64,000 bases of DNA from Hypericum androsaemum (taxonomy: Eukaryota > Streptophyta > Magnoliopsida > Malpighiales > Hypericaceae). Below, one piece after another: positions 22,839 through 34,429 of this stretch (positions are counted from its first letter, which is position 1; the number at the start of each line of letters is the position of its first letter). Location of the stretch: assembly GCA_963995505.1 (NCBI GenBank), contig OZ023192.1, forward strand, positions 4,137,001 to 4,201,000, written 5' to 3'. A program made the translations under genes and the position numbers. The notes below the pieces were generated by a model. It saw only the letters and a program-made list of their open reading frames with translations, was not told the origin of the DNA and searched no databases.

Positions 22839-25800
22839 ATGGCTCCGCGAGCAGTTCTCCAGCTACATAGGCTGGTTCGATCATGTAACCCCAGTTTATT
22901 ATTTTTATGTGAAACAAAACTTAAGGAAACTGAAGTAGAGAATCTTAAGTGGAGGCTAGGTTTCGAGTGTGGTATTTTTGTGGGTTGTCAGGGAACGGGT
23001 AGAGCGCGTAGTGGCAGACTCGCCCTCCTGTGGCATCGAGGTATGGATATTTCTTTACTTTCTTTCTCACTCCACCATATAGATGTGGAAGTCGTAGATT
23101 CTTGTTGTTGGAGATTTACAGGTTTTTATGGATGGCCGAACACGGAGGAGAGGCATCGATCTTGGTCACTCTTACGACAACTGAAGGAACGTTTGACATT
23201 ACCTTGGGTTTGTGGGGGGGGGGGGACTTCAATGAGATAATCTCCATGGCAGAAAAGAGAGGAGGCAACCTTATCCCCCAGAGGCGTTTGGATGCTTTTC
23301 AGGAGGTCATTCATTATTGTGAATTCACTGAGGTTCGGCAAACAGGTCTTTGGTTCATGTGGACTAATGGACGGGAGGAGGCAGATCATATTGAGTGCAA
23401 ATTGGATAGGGTCTTTGCTACAACTGAGTGGCTCAATCTATACCCTTATACCTGCATGGAGGCTTATCTGAGAATGGGTTCGGATCACTCACCACTGGTT
23501 TCTCAACTACGGGCTGAAGACTCTCGACCACAACATCGACGCTTTCGTTTTGAACAAATGTGGGAGAGACACGAGGACATTGAACATGAAATTCGTCTTA
23601 GCTGGGATTGCACTCAAGAGGCGAATATAGCTACAAAATTGACTGCCTGCGCGAAGCACTTGAAGGTGTGGGACAAAACCGTTTTCGGTAATATGCGAAG
23701 ACAAAAGGCTGAGATTGATAAAAAGATTGGAGCTATCCAAGAACAACCGTTGACTGCAAGGAGGAAGATTGATCTTAAAGATCTAGTCTAGCGGAGAGAA
23801 GAATTGCTTTCTAGGGAGGAGGCTATGTGGGCTCAGAGATCACGAGTGGAGTGGCTTCGAGAGGGGGATCGTAACACCAATTTCTTCCACCATAAGGCAA
23901 AGAGCAGAGGTGTCAGAAATCAAATTCTCGAGTTAATTGGGCCGGACGGGGAAAAGATTAGAGGCTGGTCCAACTTGGAACGTACGTTTAGGGGATTTTA
24001 CTCTAACTTGTTTTCTTCTGAAGCTATCTTGCATGTGTCAGAGGTGACTGACTTAATGGAAAGGAGAGTAACGGAGGAGATGTAGCTTCAACTAGCTGCA
24101 CCCTATACGAAAGAGGAGGTGTATAAAGCCCTGTGTGAGATGCACCCGACAAAAGCACCCGGACCTGATGGCATGCCCCCTTTATTTTTTCAGAAGCATT
24201 GGAAAGTGGTTGGCTCATCGGTAACTCGTTCCTCTTTAGCTATTCTTAATGATGGGGCTGATCCCTCTTACCTGAATGATACTATTATTGCCCTCATCCT
24301 GAAGGTTAAGCGCCCTACTAGCTGTGCAGAGTTTAGACCCATAAGTTTGTGTAACGTCGTTATGAAGATTATCACTAAGACCATTACAAATAGGATGAAG
24401 GTTTTTCTTAATGATATCATTCATGACAATCAGGGGGCTTTTATCCCGGGACGTCTAATTACTGATAATGCTATTGTTGCTTTTGAGTCCTATCACTATC
24501 TGAAGAAAAAAACGTCTGGAAATTTAGGTTGGTGTGCGCTGAAGTTAGATATGATGAAAGCTTATGATAGGATTGAATGGACTTTTCTTGAGAAGATGCT
24601 TATGGCCTTGGGTTTTCATGAGAAATTTACTAACTTGATAATGAGGTGTGTTGGCACTGTGAGATATGCCGTGCAGGTCAATGGACAGGTGGGAGACTTC
24701 TTTATCCCGAGTAGAGGTCTGCGCCAAGGAGATCCGTTATCTCCATACCTCTTCTTGCTGTGTGCAGATGGCCTAGCTGCCCTTATTCGGCGGGCGGAGA
24801 GAGATCGGCAATTCCATGGAATCACCTTTCCTTACTGCCCTTATTCTTGGGTTTTCACCTCTTTTTCGCAGATGATTCCCTTTTATTTGCCAGGGCTACA
24901 GAGACAGCGCTCATGAACATCCTTTCCTTACTGGGCATTTATTCTAGGGCATCAGGACAAAGGGTGAACATGCAGAAGAGTTCGGTTTACTTTAGCAGAA
25001 ATGTGAGCGAAGCGGATCAGAACCGCCTATGTTCCATTCTGGGAATGAGAAGGGGTGAAGACGGGGATACTTACTTGGGGCTACCTACCTTAATGGGTAG
25101 ATCAAAGAGACTTATTTTTTCATCTATAGAGGACAGGATCAATGCCAAGATTGGTAGCTGGAAGGAAAAATTCCTTTCGAGAGCTGGTCGGGAGACTTTG
25201 ATTAAATCTGTGCTTCTATCCATTCCCACTTATGTGATGAGCTGCTTTAGTTTACCAGTGGAGACTTGCGATAGAATTGAGGCGAAGCTATGTGCTTTCT
25301 ATTGGGGCAGTAAGGAGGGTCAGAGGAAGGTGCACTGGCGCAGCTGGATTCGCATGTGTCGGTCAAAGGCTGAAGGGGGTTTGGGATTTCATCGTTTGGT
25401 CAACTCAAATAAGGCGATGCTGGCAAAACAGGCTTGGCGGCTATTGTGCTTCCCAGATTCTTTACATGCAAGAGTTCTGAAAGCGAGGTACTTTCCTAAA
25501 GGCGACTTTTGTTTTGCAGGTATAGGATATAGACCAAGTCATGTATGGCGAAGTATCCAAGCTGGAATGTCTCTGTTAGTTCCAAACCTGGAGTGGAGGA
25601 TAGGCGACGGTGCAAAAGTCAAGATTTGGGATGATCGTTGGCTGCCGGGCTCGGAGCTAGGGCATCCTAGTTACTCTTCTCCGGGGTCTGATTTCTTTCG
25701 ACATGTGTCTGAGCTGCTGATTGAAGGGTCGAGCGAATGGAACTGCCCACTGTTGGAGCAATTGTTCACGATGGAGGAGGTGCAGCAGATTAGGTCAATT

Positions 25801-26903
25801 CATCTTAGTGCCCGGCTCCCCGAGGATACTATTCGATGGCGTCATACCAGAGATGGCATCTATACGGTGAGATCGGGTTATTTTATTGATTTACAGGCAT
25901 GGTGGGAGACTTCTGAACTGGCAAATATTCCAACATATGCTCGGGAGGTTTGGAACCAGGTTTGGCATTTACAGTGCCCCCAACGTATCCGCTCTTTTGT
26001 GTGGAGACTTCTAGATAATAATCTCCCCTTACGTACTAACATTTCGAGAAGAGGCATGGATGTGGATATGGTTTGCCCTCTCTGTATGCAGGTAGCAGAG
26101 TCAGGCTTTCATCTATTCTTTGAGTGCAGGTTGACTGAGGTGCTGTGGAGGAAAGCAGGGATTGACCTGCAGATGTTCCGTGGACTTTCAATTGCCCAGG
26201 CATGCACAGAGCTTTTTGCACCTACTGATGTGAGGAAAGAGGTCGTAGGGCGGCTTGGTTGTGGGGCATATAGAAAGTTCAGAATGACATAGTTTTCAAG
26301 AACAAAACTTTCGATGATGCACAAGGTGTTGTTGAATCAGTCTACAGGCTATGGTCTGACTATGTTGCGGCAAATTATCAGGCTCCCACTGCTAGAGTCA
26401 CCCATTCAGAGCTGTGGAGGCCACCTGAGGCGGGGTGGTTCAAAGTGAACTCGGATGCGGGAGTTGGTCCTACAGGAGCTGGCCAAGTCGGGGCTATTGT
26501 TCGTGACGAGTTTGGTAATTTTATTGTAGGATTTGTCAGGCAATACGAGAGTCCGGTCCACCCGACCATTTTGGAGGCCCATGGGATGCTTGTGGGAATC
26601 GAGCTAGCCGTGATCCTTGGACATAGGTTTGTTTATTTTGAATCGGACTGCTTACCTCTTGTGCATGCAATGAATGGACAGGTGCAGGATAGAAGCAACC
26701 TGGCACTTCTGGTGGCAGACTGCAAGGAGGCGGCACAGGCTTTAGAGTGTGCTTCTTTTGGCTTTGTTAGACGTGGAGGGAATAGAGCAGCGCACATGCT
26801 TACTAAATTACAGATGCCAGGTGAGTTGCGTTTCCAGTTTTTCTCTTCTCCTCCAATGGAATTATCAGCAATTCTGGCGGAAGAGCACATGGAGTCCACC
26901 TGA
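22839..26903 (+). pseudogene. LINE ORF2: endonuclease, reverse transcriptase, zf-RVT, RNase H
   Basis: The endonuclease starts truncated (PRAVLQLHRLVRSCNPSLLFLCETKL) and shifts frame at a G12 run (23214-23225). It continues with GGDFNE, CKLDRVFA and MGSDHSPL, the APE-type endonuclease signature. In-frame stops occur at 23789 and 24083. RT follows (KAPGPDGMP, FRPISLCNV, KLDMMKAYDRIEW, SRGLRQGDPLSPYLF). The catalytic FADD box lies in a different frame (ORF from 24760), so a frameshift sits near 24830. zf-RVT is at about 25900-26150. After another shift near 26270 the RNase H domain runs 26445-26903 (VNSDAGVG, EAHGMLVG, ESDCLPL), with His where the last Asp is usual. The product cannot be made intact. 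Confidence 0.88.
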
Positions 26904-27424
26904 CGATCTGTGCGTGGCAGTGGAGCATGATCACCTAGTGGGTTGGGGAGGGTTGGGGCCTCTCAGGTGCGGGTTGGGCGCTTTTGGGTTTTTTTGGGGT
27001 ACGGTTGTATCATGGGCAGTGCATGTCACTCAGTTTTTGCACTGTAATCGCTAGAGCAGTTTTCCGCGATGTGCTCTTTTCCTAGTCCGGGTTTTTCCTG
27101 TTGAGGGCAGGTTTACTGGATAGGTTTTTAATGAGGCCAGCGGCTGCAACCTCGTACTTTGTGCGAGGGGAGTGTCATGTGTTGAGGGTCAGTTTTAAGG
27201 GGGTAGCATTCTCGTGCTATTGTACGTGGAACTCTAAGGCGGGTAGGTAGGATTGATCCTTAGGGCTAGGTGGAGGGTGGTGGGACTAGGTGGGTAGTGC
27301 TCCTTTCGTGCTATTGTGCGGCTGGAGTTTTAAGGCTTTGCTCATTTTCTTTGTGTTTGATGTATGCTATATTGTCTGTATCCGATGCATTATTGTTCAA
27401 TGAAGCTTTCTTTACCCCTCAAAA
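26904..27424 (+). other. LINE 3' UTR
   Basis: GT-rich non-coding sequence between the RNase H stop and the poly(A) tail. It contains AGGTTTTTAATGAGGCC (27121-27137), a word also found twice before the copia LTR at 3155-3252. Confidence 0.6.
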
Positions 27425-27429
27425 AAAAT

Positions 27430-27958
27430 TCTTGCACTTAAATGTAGCATGTTCTTTTTAATAATAAAATTTGTACACCAACAGTTACATCTCATAAAAA
27501 TTGAACCTGAACTTCCATCGTTTCTTTTACGCATTTTGCCAGACAAAATGATCTTTTGGGGATTTTTTTCTTTACCGTTGTTTGAAATTTTCTGTTTCGG
27601 AATTCATGGTTTGCATTTCTAAAACCTCTTTCTTGGAGGTGTTCATTGGTTTATGTTTAGGAGGTAAAGCTGAAAAACAACCGTTGTATGGAAAAAAAAT
27701 TGCTAATTAAAAAATATAACACAAATTGGCTATTCCTAGGAGAAATGAAAATAAATGCTGAGAATCCCATTAGCAACAGTAGAACTTCCTATTTTCTTTG
27801 TTTTATAATTAGTGAATTGAGAAATAAAACATGGATGATGGTTTTGGGGATTTTGCCAGAGAATCAAATTCTCTGCTTTATTTGATTCTGGAGCAGAAAA
27901 TTAATTCGCTGATTAATACCGATTCTATCTCAGTAAAATAGCAGTGTCTTCTTACTGG
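27430..27958. other. Intergenic spacer
   Basis: AT-rich, with no ORF, repeat or RNA gene that I can support. It ends at the target site of the copia element that follows. Confidence 0.5.
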
Positions 27959-27963
27959 AGTAT

Positions 27964-28885
27964 TGTTGGAAAAGCTTGAATGAAAATTCAATGCAAAGCC
28001 CAAAGTGGGAGGCCCAAAAGGGAAAAGGAAAGTACAATCCCACATTGGAAAGTGGCACCAACATTTTCTAATTTATAAGGAGAAACTCCTTGTTGACTAG
28101 GAAATAAATTGACCAAATGGAAGGATAGCCAACTCGGACCGCGGCGAGGATGGTGCGTAGCACCATCCGAGCACGAGCACGTGCGCATTGGACGCAGGGC
28201 GCTTTGTGGCGCACTTGGCACATGGCACGTGCGCATCGTTGCGAGGAGCTGGAGGAGCCTTAAGTATTTTGCCCGAGTCCGGAGAGAGCTGCGTAGCTAC
28301 GAAGTGACGAGGGGCTGCGAGTGCCTTCCAGGATGGCCACCGAAAAGGCACGAAGAGCTGGAATATCCCAGAAATTTCCAGATGCCCGAAGGGCTGCGAG
28401 CAATCCATGAAGGGAAGCGAAGAGGCTGGAGCAATCTGCCTAGCGAAAGGACATCTCTGAAGGGCCACGAGCAATCTGGCTACCTGCCTGAGTCGCATCT
28501 CTTCGGAAGTGCCTCGTGCCCCTTCGGAGTGCCTGCCTGCCACTCTTTCAGCGTCTATAAATAGGCCTCTCCCCCTCATTTGCACATCCATCCCAGTAGC
28601 AAGTGCATTCCATAAGCATTGTTGTCTTCTCCTCTCCCCCCGTTCTTCACTTACAAATAGTCCGTCCGAAAGTTCTCGGCATATAAGAGTTCGCCTGAAA
28701 GTTTCGAGATACGTGTGCAACGTTCTTTGAAATGCCCGAATAGTCATTGTATCTTGGGGACAATTACCGTAGCCCGTACCGCACTGAAATATATGGGGCA
28801 ATCTCGTCTTACGGAGAAAGTGTCCAACACTTGCCTCGACTGCCCTAGATCCTAATCAAGTACACCGAACCCTCCGACAACAACA
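27964..28885 (+). repeat. 5' LTR of copia copy 1
   Basis: It starts TGTTGGAAAAGC and ends CCGACAACAACA. A TATA box TATAAATA lies at 28556-28563, about 320 bp from the right end, so R and U5 would be long. AATCTCGTCTTACG at 28800-28813 is perfectly complementary to a word directly after the LTR. Confidence 0.9.
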
Positions 28886-28901
28886 ATCGTAAGACGAGAT
28901 T
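28800..28901 (+). promoter_or_regulatory. LTR/post-LTR complementary pair, candidate self-priming site
   Basis: AATCTCGTCTTACG (28800-28813) in the LTR is the exact reverse complement of CGTAAGACGAGATT (28888-28901), which starts 3 nt after the LTR end, where the minus-strand primer-binding site belongs. A hairpin of 14 bp with a 74-nt loop could form in the RNA. No tRNA-type site beginning TGG is present. The role in priming is inference. Confidence 0.5.
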
Positions 28902-28914
28902 CGTGTACTTGAAG

Positions 28915-30086
28915 ATGGCATCGTCAAGCACCGTAGCACTGACAACGGTACCAGGAACTGTCCACGCCGAAAGGCCAGCGAAGTTCAACGGTACCGATTT
29001 CAAGAGGTGGCAATAGAAGATGAAGTTCTATCTGACCACGCTCAACCTAGTTCGGTTCCTGAAAGAGGAAGCACCGAAGATAGCGGAAAATGAGACGGAT
29101 CAACAAAAGATCAACGCTCTCGACGCGTGGAGTCACAACGACTTCCTATGCCAGAACTACGTCCTGAATGGACTAGACGACATGCTCTACAACGTCTATG
29201 CGGTAACCAAGACCGCTAAGGAGCTGTGGAGTTCACTCGAGAAGAAGTACAAAACGGAGGATGCCGGGACGAAGAAATTCATCGTCGGACGATTCCTCGA
29301 CTTCAAGATGGTAGACTCAAAGGAGGTCATCGACCAAGTGCAGGAGTTGCAGCTGATCCTTCATGAGATCCAAGCCGAAAAGCTCCCCCCGCTTTGGAAG
29401 GACTTCAAGAGCTACCTCAAGCACAAGAGAAAGGACATGGGCCTAAAAGACCTGATAGTGAGACTTAGGATCGAGGAAGACAATCGAAAGTCCGAAGTCA
29501 AGCAAGGCAAGGCCAACTCTGAGACCACCGTGCACCTCGCCAAAGGAGAAGGTGGCAAGAAGAGGAAGAAGTCAGGGGATAAGCAGGAGAAGCAAGAGCC
29601 CAAGAAGAAAAAGAACAAGAAGATCAAGGGCGACTGCTACGACTACGTCAAACCTGGTCACATGGCTAAAGACTGTCGCCAGCCAAAGAAGGACGACCAA
29701 GGAAAGGCTAACCTGGCTGAAGACTCATCCGAAATGGATCTGTCAGCCGTGGTGTTTGAAGCCAACCTGGTGGACAATCCGAGAGAGTGGTTCGTGGACA
29801 CAGGAGCTACCCGCCACGTCTGCTCAGACAAGGAGATGTTCTCGAACTATATCCCGATCACCGGCCGAAAGCTATTCATGGGAAACTCTGCAACGTCCAA
29901 GATCGTCGGTCGGGTAAGGTGGTCCTGAAGCTGACCTCAGGAAAGGAGCTGACCCTTAAGGATGTGCTGCATGTCCTAGATATCTGCAAGAACTTAGTTT
30001 CCGACTCACTGTTAAGCAAAGCCGGTCTTAAGCTTGTATTTGAGGCTGATAAGTTTGTACTGACCAAAGCGGGTCAATTCATATGA
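28915..30086 (+). pseudogene. Copia copy 1 gag and aspartic protease, broken
   Basis: Gag starts MASSSTVAL at 28915, meets a TAG at 29014-29016, and is open again from 29020. It carries the gag core ([39 protein letters not shown]) and a Lys-rich stretch. The zinc knuckle has lost its second Cys and a Gly ([14 protein letters not shown]). The protease active site DTGATRH is intact near 29797. A one-base deletion near 29915 shifts the frame, and a TGA at 30084 ends it. Relative to copy 2, a 15-codon in-frame deletion lies near 29373. Confidence 0.85.
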
Positions 30087-30116
30087 AAGGGTTATCTAGA
30101 AAAGGAGCTGTTTAAG

Positions 30117-31034
30117 ATGAATGTAATAACTGTACATTGCACATTTAATGGTAAAAATAAAGTTAACGCTTCTTCTTACTTGGCCGAGTGTTCTAATTTA
30201 TGGCATGGTAGATTAGGACACGTAAATTTAAACTCGCTAAGAAAGTTAGTAAGTTTAAATTTATTACCGAATTTAGAGTTCAACTCATCCGATAAATGTG
30301 AAGTATGTGTGGAGGCTAAAATGACCAAAGTACCTTTCCATTCGGTGGAAAGAAGTACTACGCCTTTAGAGTTAATTCATACAGACACTAGCGATATGAA
30401 ACACGTGCAAACTAAAGGTGGGAAGAAATACTTCATCATGTTTATCGATGATTGCACGAAATACTATTACGTATATCTCCTAAAGGGAAAAGACGAAGCT
30501 CTTGATGCCTTTAAGAGATATAAGAATGAGGATGAAAATCAACTCAGAGTGAAAATCAAAATGATCCGTAGTGATCGAGGGGGAGAATATGTAGCTCCGT
30601 TTGATGAACTCTGTCAAGAACATGGCATTATTCATCAGACGACTGCTCCATACTCACCTCAATCGAATGGCTTAGCTGAATGCAAAAATCGAACTCTTAA
30701 GGAGATGATGAACGCTATGTTGATTAGCTCGGGCTTACCCCAGAACATGTGGGGGGAAGCTGTGCTCTCAACTAACTACATTCTAAACAAGTTGCCACAC
30801 AAGAAAAGGGATAAAACCTCATATGAACTATGGAAAGGAAGGAAGCCTTCCTACGGTTACCTTAAAGTGTGGGGGTGCCTAGCAAAGGTCGAAGTACCTA
30901 AGCCTAAGCAGGTGAGAATAGGACCCAAGACCATTGATTGCATCTTTATCGGATATGCGCAAAATAGTAGTGCTTATCGATTTTTGGTGCATAAATCTGA
31001 AAACCCTGAGATAAATGCGGGAATGGTCATATAA
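30117..31034 (+). pseudogene. Copia copy 1 integrase
   Basis: This holds the GAG-pre-integrase region ([17 protein letters not shown], then CEVCVEAKMTK) and the catalytic core. The first Asp is in IHTDTSDM, the second in IRSDRGGEY, and Glu is in NGLAECKNRT. The C-terminal region includes WGCLAKVEVP and IFIGYAQNSSAYRF. A stop at 31032 separates it from RT. Confidence 0.85.
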
Positions 31035-32276
31035 TCAAGGAACGCAACGTTCTTTGAGAATAGCTTTTCTAATAAGGAAAGAAAGGAAAGAAGTCCAAAG
31101 AAAAGGGCTCACGAGACTACGCAAGGGTCAAATCAGGAAGATGATGAACATAGACGTAGTAAATGGACGAAGGTAACCAAATCCTTTGGTCCAGATTATC
31201 TAACCTATGTGTTAGAAGATGAACCCAGGACAATCCAAAAGGCATTGTCCAGTCCAGATACTCCTCTCTGGAAGGAAGCTATCAATAGTGAGATAGAATC
31301 CATTATGCAAAACCACACGTGGAAAATCGTGGATCTCCCACCGGGCTGCAAACCTTTGGGATGCAGGTAGATCCTAAAAAGGAAATACAAAGCTGATGGA
31401 TCAATCGACAAGTACAAATCTCGATTGGTAGCTAAGGGGTTCAAACAGAAGGAGGGATATGATTTCTTTGACACGTATTCACCGGTCACAAGAATCACAT
31501 CGATTAGAGTACTCATAGCTGTTGCAGTACTTTATAACCTCGAGATCCACCAAATGAACGTAAAAATAGCTTTCCTAAATGGAGAACTGGAAGAGGAGAT
31601 ATACATGGAACAACCTAAAGTGTTTGTGGCTCCCGGTCAAGAGCATAAAGTGTGTCGGCTAGTCAAGTCACTATACGGGCTAAAACAAGCGCCGAAACAG
31701 TGGCACGAGAAATTTGACAGGACAATGCTGTCGAATGGATTTAAGATCAATGAGTGCGATAAATGTGTTTACATTAAGGGCACACCTGAAGCTTACGTAA
31801 TTATATGTCTCTACGTAGATGACTTACTAATTATGGGAAGCAATAAAGAGGTTATTGTGAAAACTAAGAACATGTTAAAGGACCACTTTGACATGAAAGA
31901 TATGGGTCTGGCAGACGTCATACTAGGAATAAAAATCTCTAGGAAAGCTGACGAAATTATCTTGACGCAATCCCATTACGTGGAAAGCGTGCTCAAGAAA
32001 TTTGAAGCTTTTGACAAACCTCCGGTTAAGACTCCAGTAGATTTGAATCTACACTTAGCCAAGAATCGAGGGGACCCAGTATCTCAACTGAGGTATGCAC
32101 AAATTATCGGGAGCTTGATGTATTTAACAAACTGCACACGTGCTGATATTGTGTACTCAGTTAGTAAGCTTAGTAGATTCACAAGTAATCCATGGAAGGA
32201 TCACTGGCTAGCTTTGGAAAGGGTTTTACAGTATTTAAAACATACCATAAACCATGGCATACATTATGTTAAATAA
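31035..32276 (+). pseudogene. Copia copy 1 reverse transcriptase
   Basis: RT text starts near 31200 (PLWKEAINSEIESIMQNHTW). A TAG replaces a Trp codon near 31369, and the frame is open 31425-32276. Motifs: [52 protein letters not shown], and the active site [12 protein letters not shown]. It ends at a TAA at 32274, directly before RNase H in the same frame. Confidence 0.87.
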
Positions 32277-32762
32277 ACAGCTGTATTAGAAGGATACAGT
32301 GACGCAAACTGGATATCGGATACTAAGTACTCCAAATCCACGAGTGGATACGTATTCACCATAGGAGGAGGAGCTGTGTCTTGGAAGTCCTCTAAACAAA
32401 CATGCATAGCTCGATCCACAATGGAGTCAGAATTTATAGCACTAGACAAAGCTGGGGAAGAAGCTGAATGGCTCAGAAACTTCCTAGAGGATATTCCATG
32501 CTGGAGCAACCCGGTGCCTCCCGTATTGATATATTGTGATAGCATGTCTGCAATCGGGAGAGCACGAAGTACAATGTACAACAGAAAGTCTCGACATATC
32601 CGTCGGAGACACAATACCGTTAGACAATTGATCTCTAGTGGGGTGATCACCATTAATTACGTAAAGTCCAAGGACAACTTAGCTGATCCTTTTACGAAAG
32701 GAATCAATAGAGATCAAATGTACAACACAGTAAGGGGAATGGGATTAAAATCCACACACTAA
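32277..32762 (+). pseudogene. Copia copy 1 RNase H
   Basis: It continues in frame after the [71 protein letters not shown]. The catalytic Asp, Glu and Asp positions are retained. The stop is at 32760. Confidence 0.87.
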
Positions 32763-33305
32763 AGAATGTCCATAGCGGTAACTCAACCATGATGACTGGA
32801 GATCCCACAAACTTGGTTCAATGAGACAACTAAGTTATGGAGAGTTCAATTAATCACCTGGAACCTATCTCATTCTCAGAAGCTGCCCAGGTGTTAACCT
32901 GCAGAGGTGTGGTAAGGTTAAGCATTAGGTTTTTAATGATTCTTATACCTTGATAAAGGTGGAGTATGGCAGGATACTCCTGATAGGAGATCACCTATGT
33001 AAGTGTGAAGTGAGCCCGCTTCAAATGGAAAAAACACTTATGAATCCAAGATACGGACCATGGCCAAAATGGACACAACGTGAGAACCCAATTATACTAG
33101 CGTTATTATTGTGTAAATGTTATTGTCTTGGTTTACGCCAAAAGCTGACGGTTCAAGACATCACGTTCACCGAGTAGCGAGTAAATCCGATAACATATTA
33201 CTAGAGAAGGTTCAAAGCCACAAGCTACCTGTCTCGATGCAATAATAACATGTCAGAACTTTTGATTAGAGTCTGCATGCATTAATCATCATTCATGTGA
33301 GGGAT

Positions 33306-33528
33306 TGTTGGAAAAGCTTGAATAAAAATTCAATGCAAAGCCCAAAGTGGGGAGGCCCAAAGTGGGAGGCCCAAAAGGGAAAAAGAAAGTGCAATCCCAC
33401 ATTGGAAAGTGGCACCAACATTTCCTTGTTTATAAGGAGAAACTTCATGTTGACTAGGAAATGAGTTGACCAAATGGAAGGATAGTAAACTCGGACCGCG
33501 GCGAGGATGGTACGTAGCACCATCCGAA

Positions 33529-33575
<47 letters not shown>

Positions 33576-34262
33576 TGTACGTATGTCGTAATGGGCGCTT
33601 TGTGGCGCACTTGGCACTTCGCACGTGCGCATCGTCGCGAGGAGCTGAAGGAGCCTTAAGTATTTTGCCTGAGTCTAGAGAGAGCTGCGTAGCTACCAAA
33701 GTGATGAGGGGCTGCGAGCGCCTTCCAGGATGGCCACCAAAAAGGCACAAAGGGCTAGAATATCCCAGAAATTTCCAGACGGCCGAAGGGCTGCGAGCAA
33801 TCCATGAAGGGAAGAGAAGAGGCTGGAGCAATCTGCCTAGCGAAGGGACATCTTCGAAGGGCCACGAGCGATCTGGCTGCCTGCCTGAGTCACATCTCTT
33901 CGGAAGTGCCTCGTGCCCCTTCGGAGTGCATGCCTGCCACTCTTCCAGTGCCTATAAATAGGCCTCTCCCCCTCATTTGCACATCCATCCCAGCAACAAG
34001 TGCATTCCATAAGCATTTTTGTCTTCTCCTCTCCCCCCGTTCTTCACTTACAAATAGTCCGTCCGAAAGTTCTGGACATATAAGGGTTCGCCCGAAAGTT
34101 TCGAGATACGTATGCAACATTCTTGGAAACGCCTGAACAATTGCCGTAGTCCGTACCGCACTGTAATATACGGGGCAATCTCGTCTTACAGAGAAAGTGT
34201 CCAACACTTGCCTCGACTGCCGTAGATCCTAATCAAGTACACTGAACCCTCCGACAACAACA
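33306..34262 (+). repeat. 3' LTR of copia copy 1, with hexamer expansion
   Basis: It follows a purine stretch (ATGTGAGGGAT) and matches the 5' LTR throughout. It contains a CGAGCA hexamer array at about 33527-33574 (over seven units), where the 5' LTR has only two. TATA box TATAAATA is at 33953-33960. The priming word is changed by one base near 34191. Confidence 0.9.
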
Positions 34263-34429
34263 AGTATTTGATTGATGCGATTCTAATTATCATATAAAGA
34301 TAAGACAGAGATTTACAACTTTGTAATTTATGACTTCTCCAAATTCGACACAGAAAATGGTTAGAATTGGGTTAGAAGTTTTGGCAGTGTGGGCACCAAT
34401 GCAGATGACGATTTTCGTGACTTATTTGG

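Larger units (their letters stand above)
22832..27424 (+). mobile_element. L1-type LINE, 5'-truncated, with poly(A) end
   Basis: Endonuclease, RT, zf-RVT and RNase H occur in L1 ORF2 order, followed by a 3' UTR of about 500 bp and an A8 tail (27421-27428). ORF1 and the first residues of the endonuclease are missing. Candidate target duplication: AAAATTCCGGCACTTATAT at 22814-22832 against AAAATTCTTGCACTTAAAT at 27425-27443, 16 of 19 identical, which fits an old insertion. Confidence 0.85.
27964..34262 (+). mobile_element. Copia element, copy 1, with both LTRs
   Basis: 5' LTR 27964-28885 (922 bp), internal gag-pol, 3' LTR 33306-34262 (957 bp). Both LTRs have TGTTGG...CAACA ends. The 5-bp sequence AGTAT flanks the element on both sides (27959-27963, 34263-34267). 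A gag ATG lies only 30 bp after the 5' LTR. The coding region has stops, frameshifts and a 45-bp gag deletion relative to copy 2 (38746-44632), so it is no longer functional. Confidence 0.93.

Noticed and set aside
28097..28801. 234-codon minus-strand ORF in the 5' LTR of copia copy 1
   Set aside because: Antisense to LTR sequence and only partly preserved in the 3' LTR. Best explained by GC-rich, stop-poor LTR DNA.
33527..33574. Hexamer run considered as a CRISPR-like or regulatory array
   Set aside because: A simple microsatellite in an LTR, without spacers, in a plant genome.
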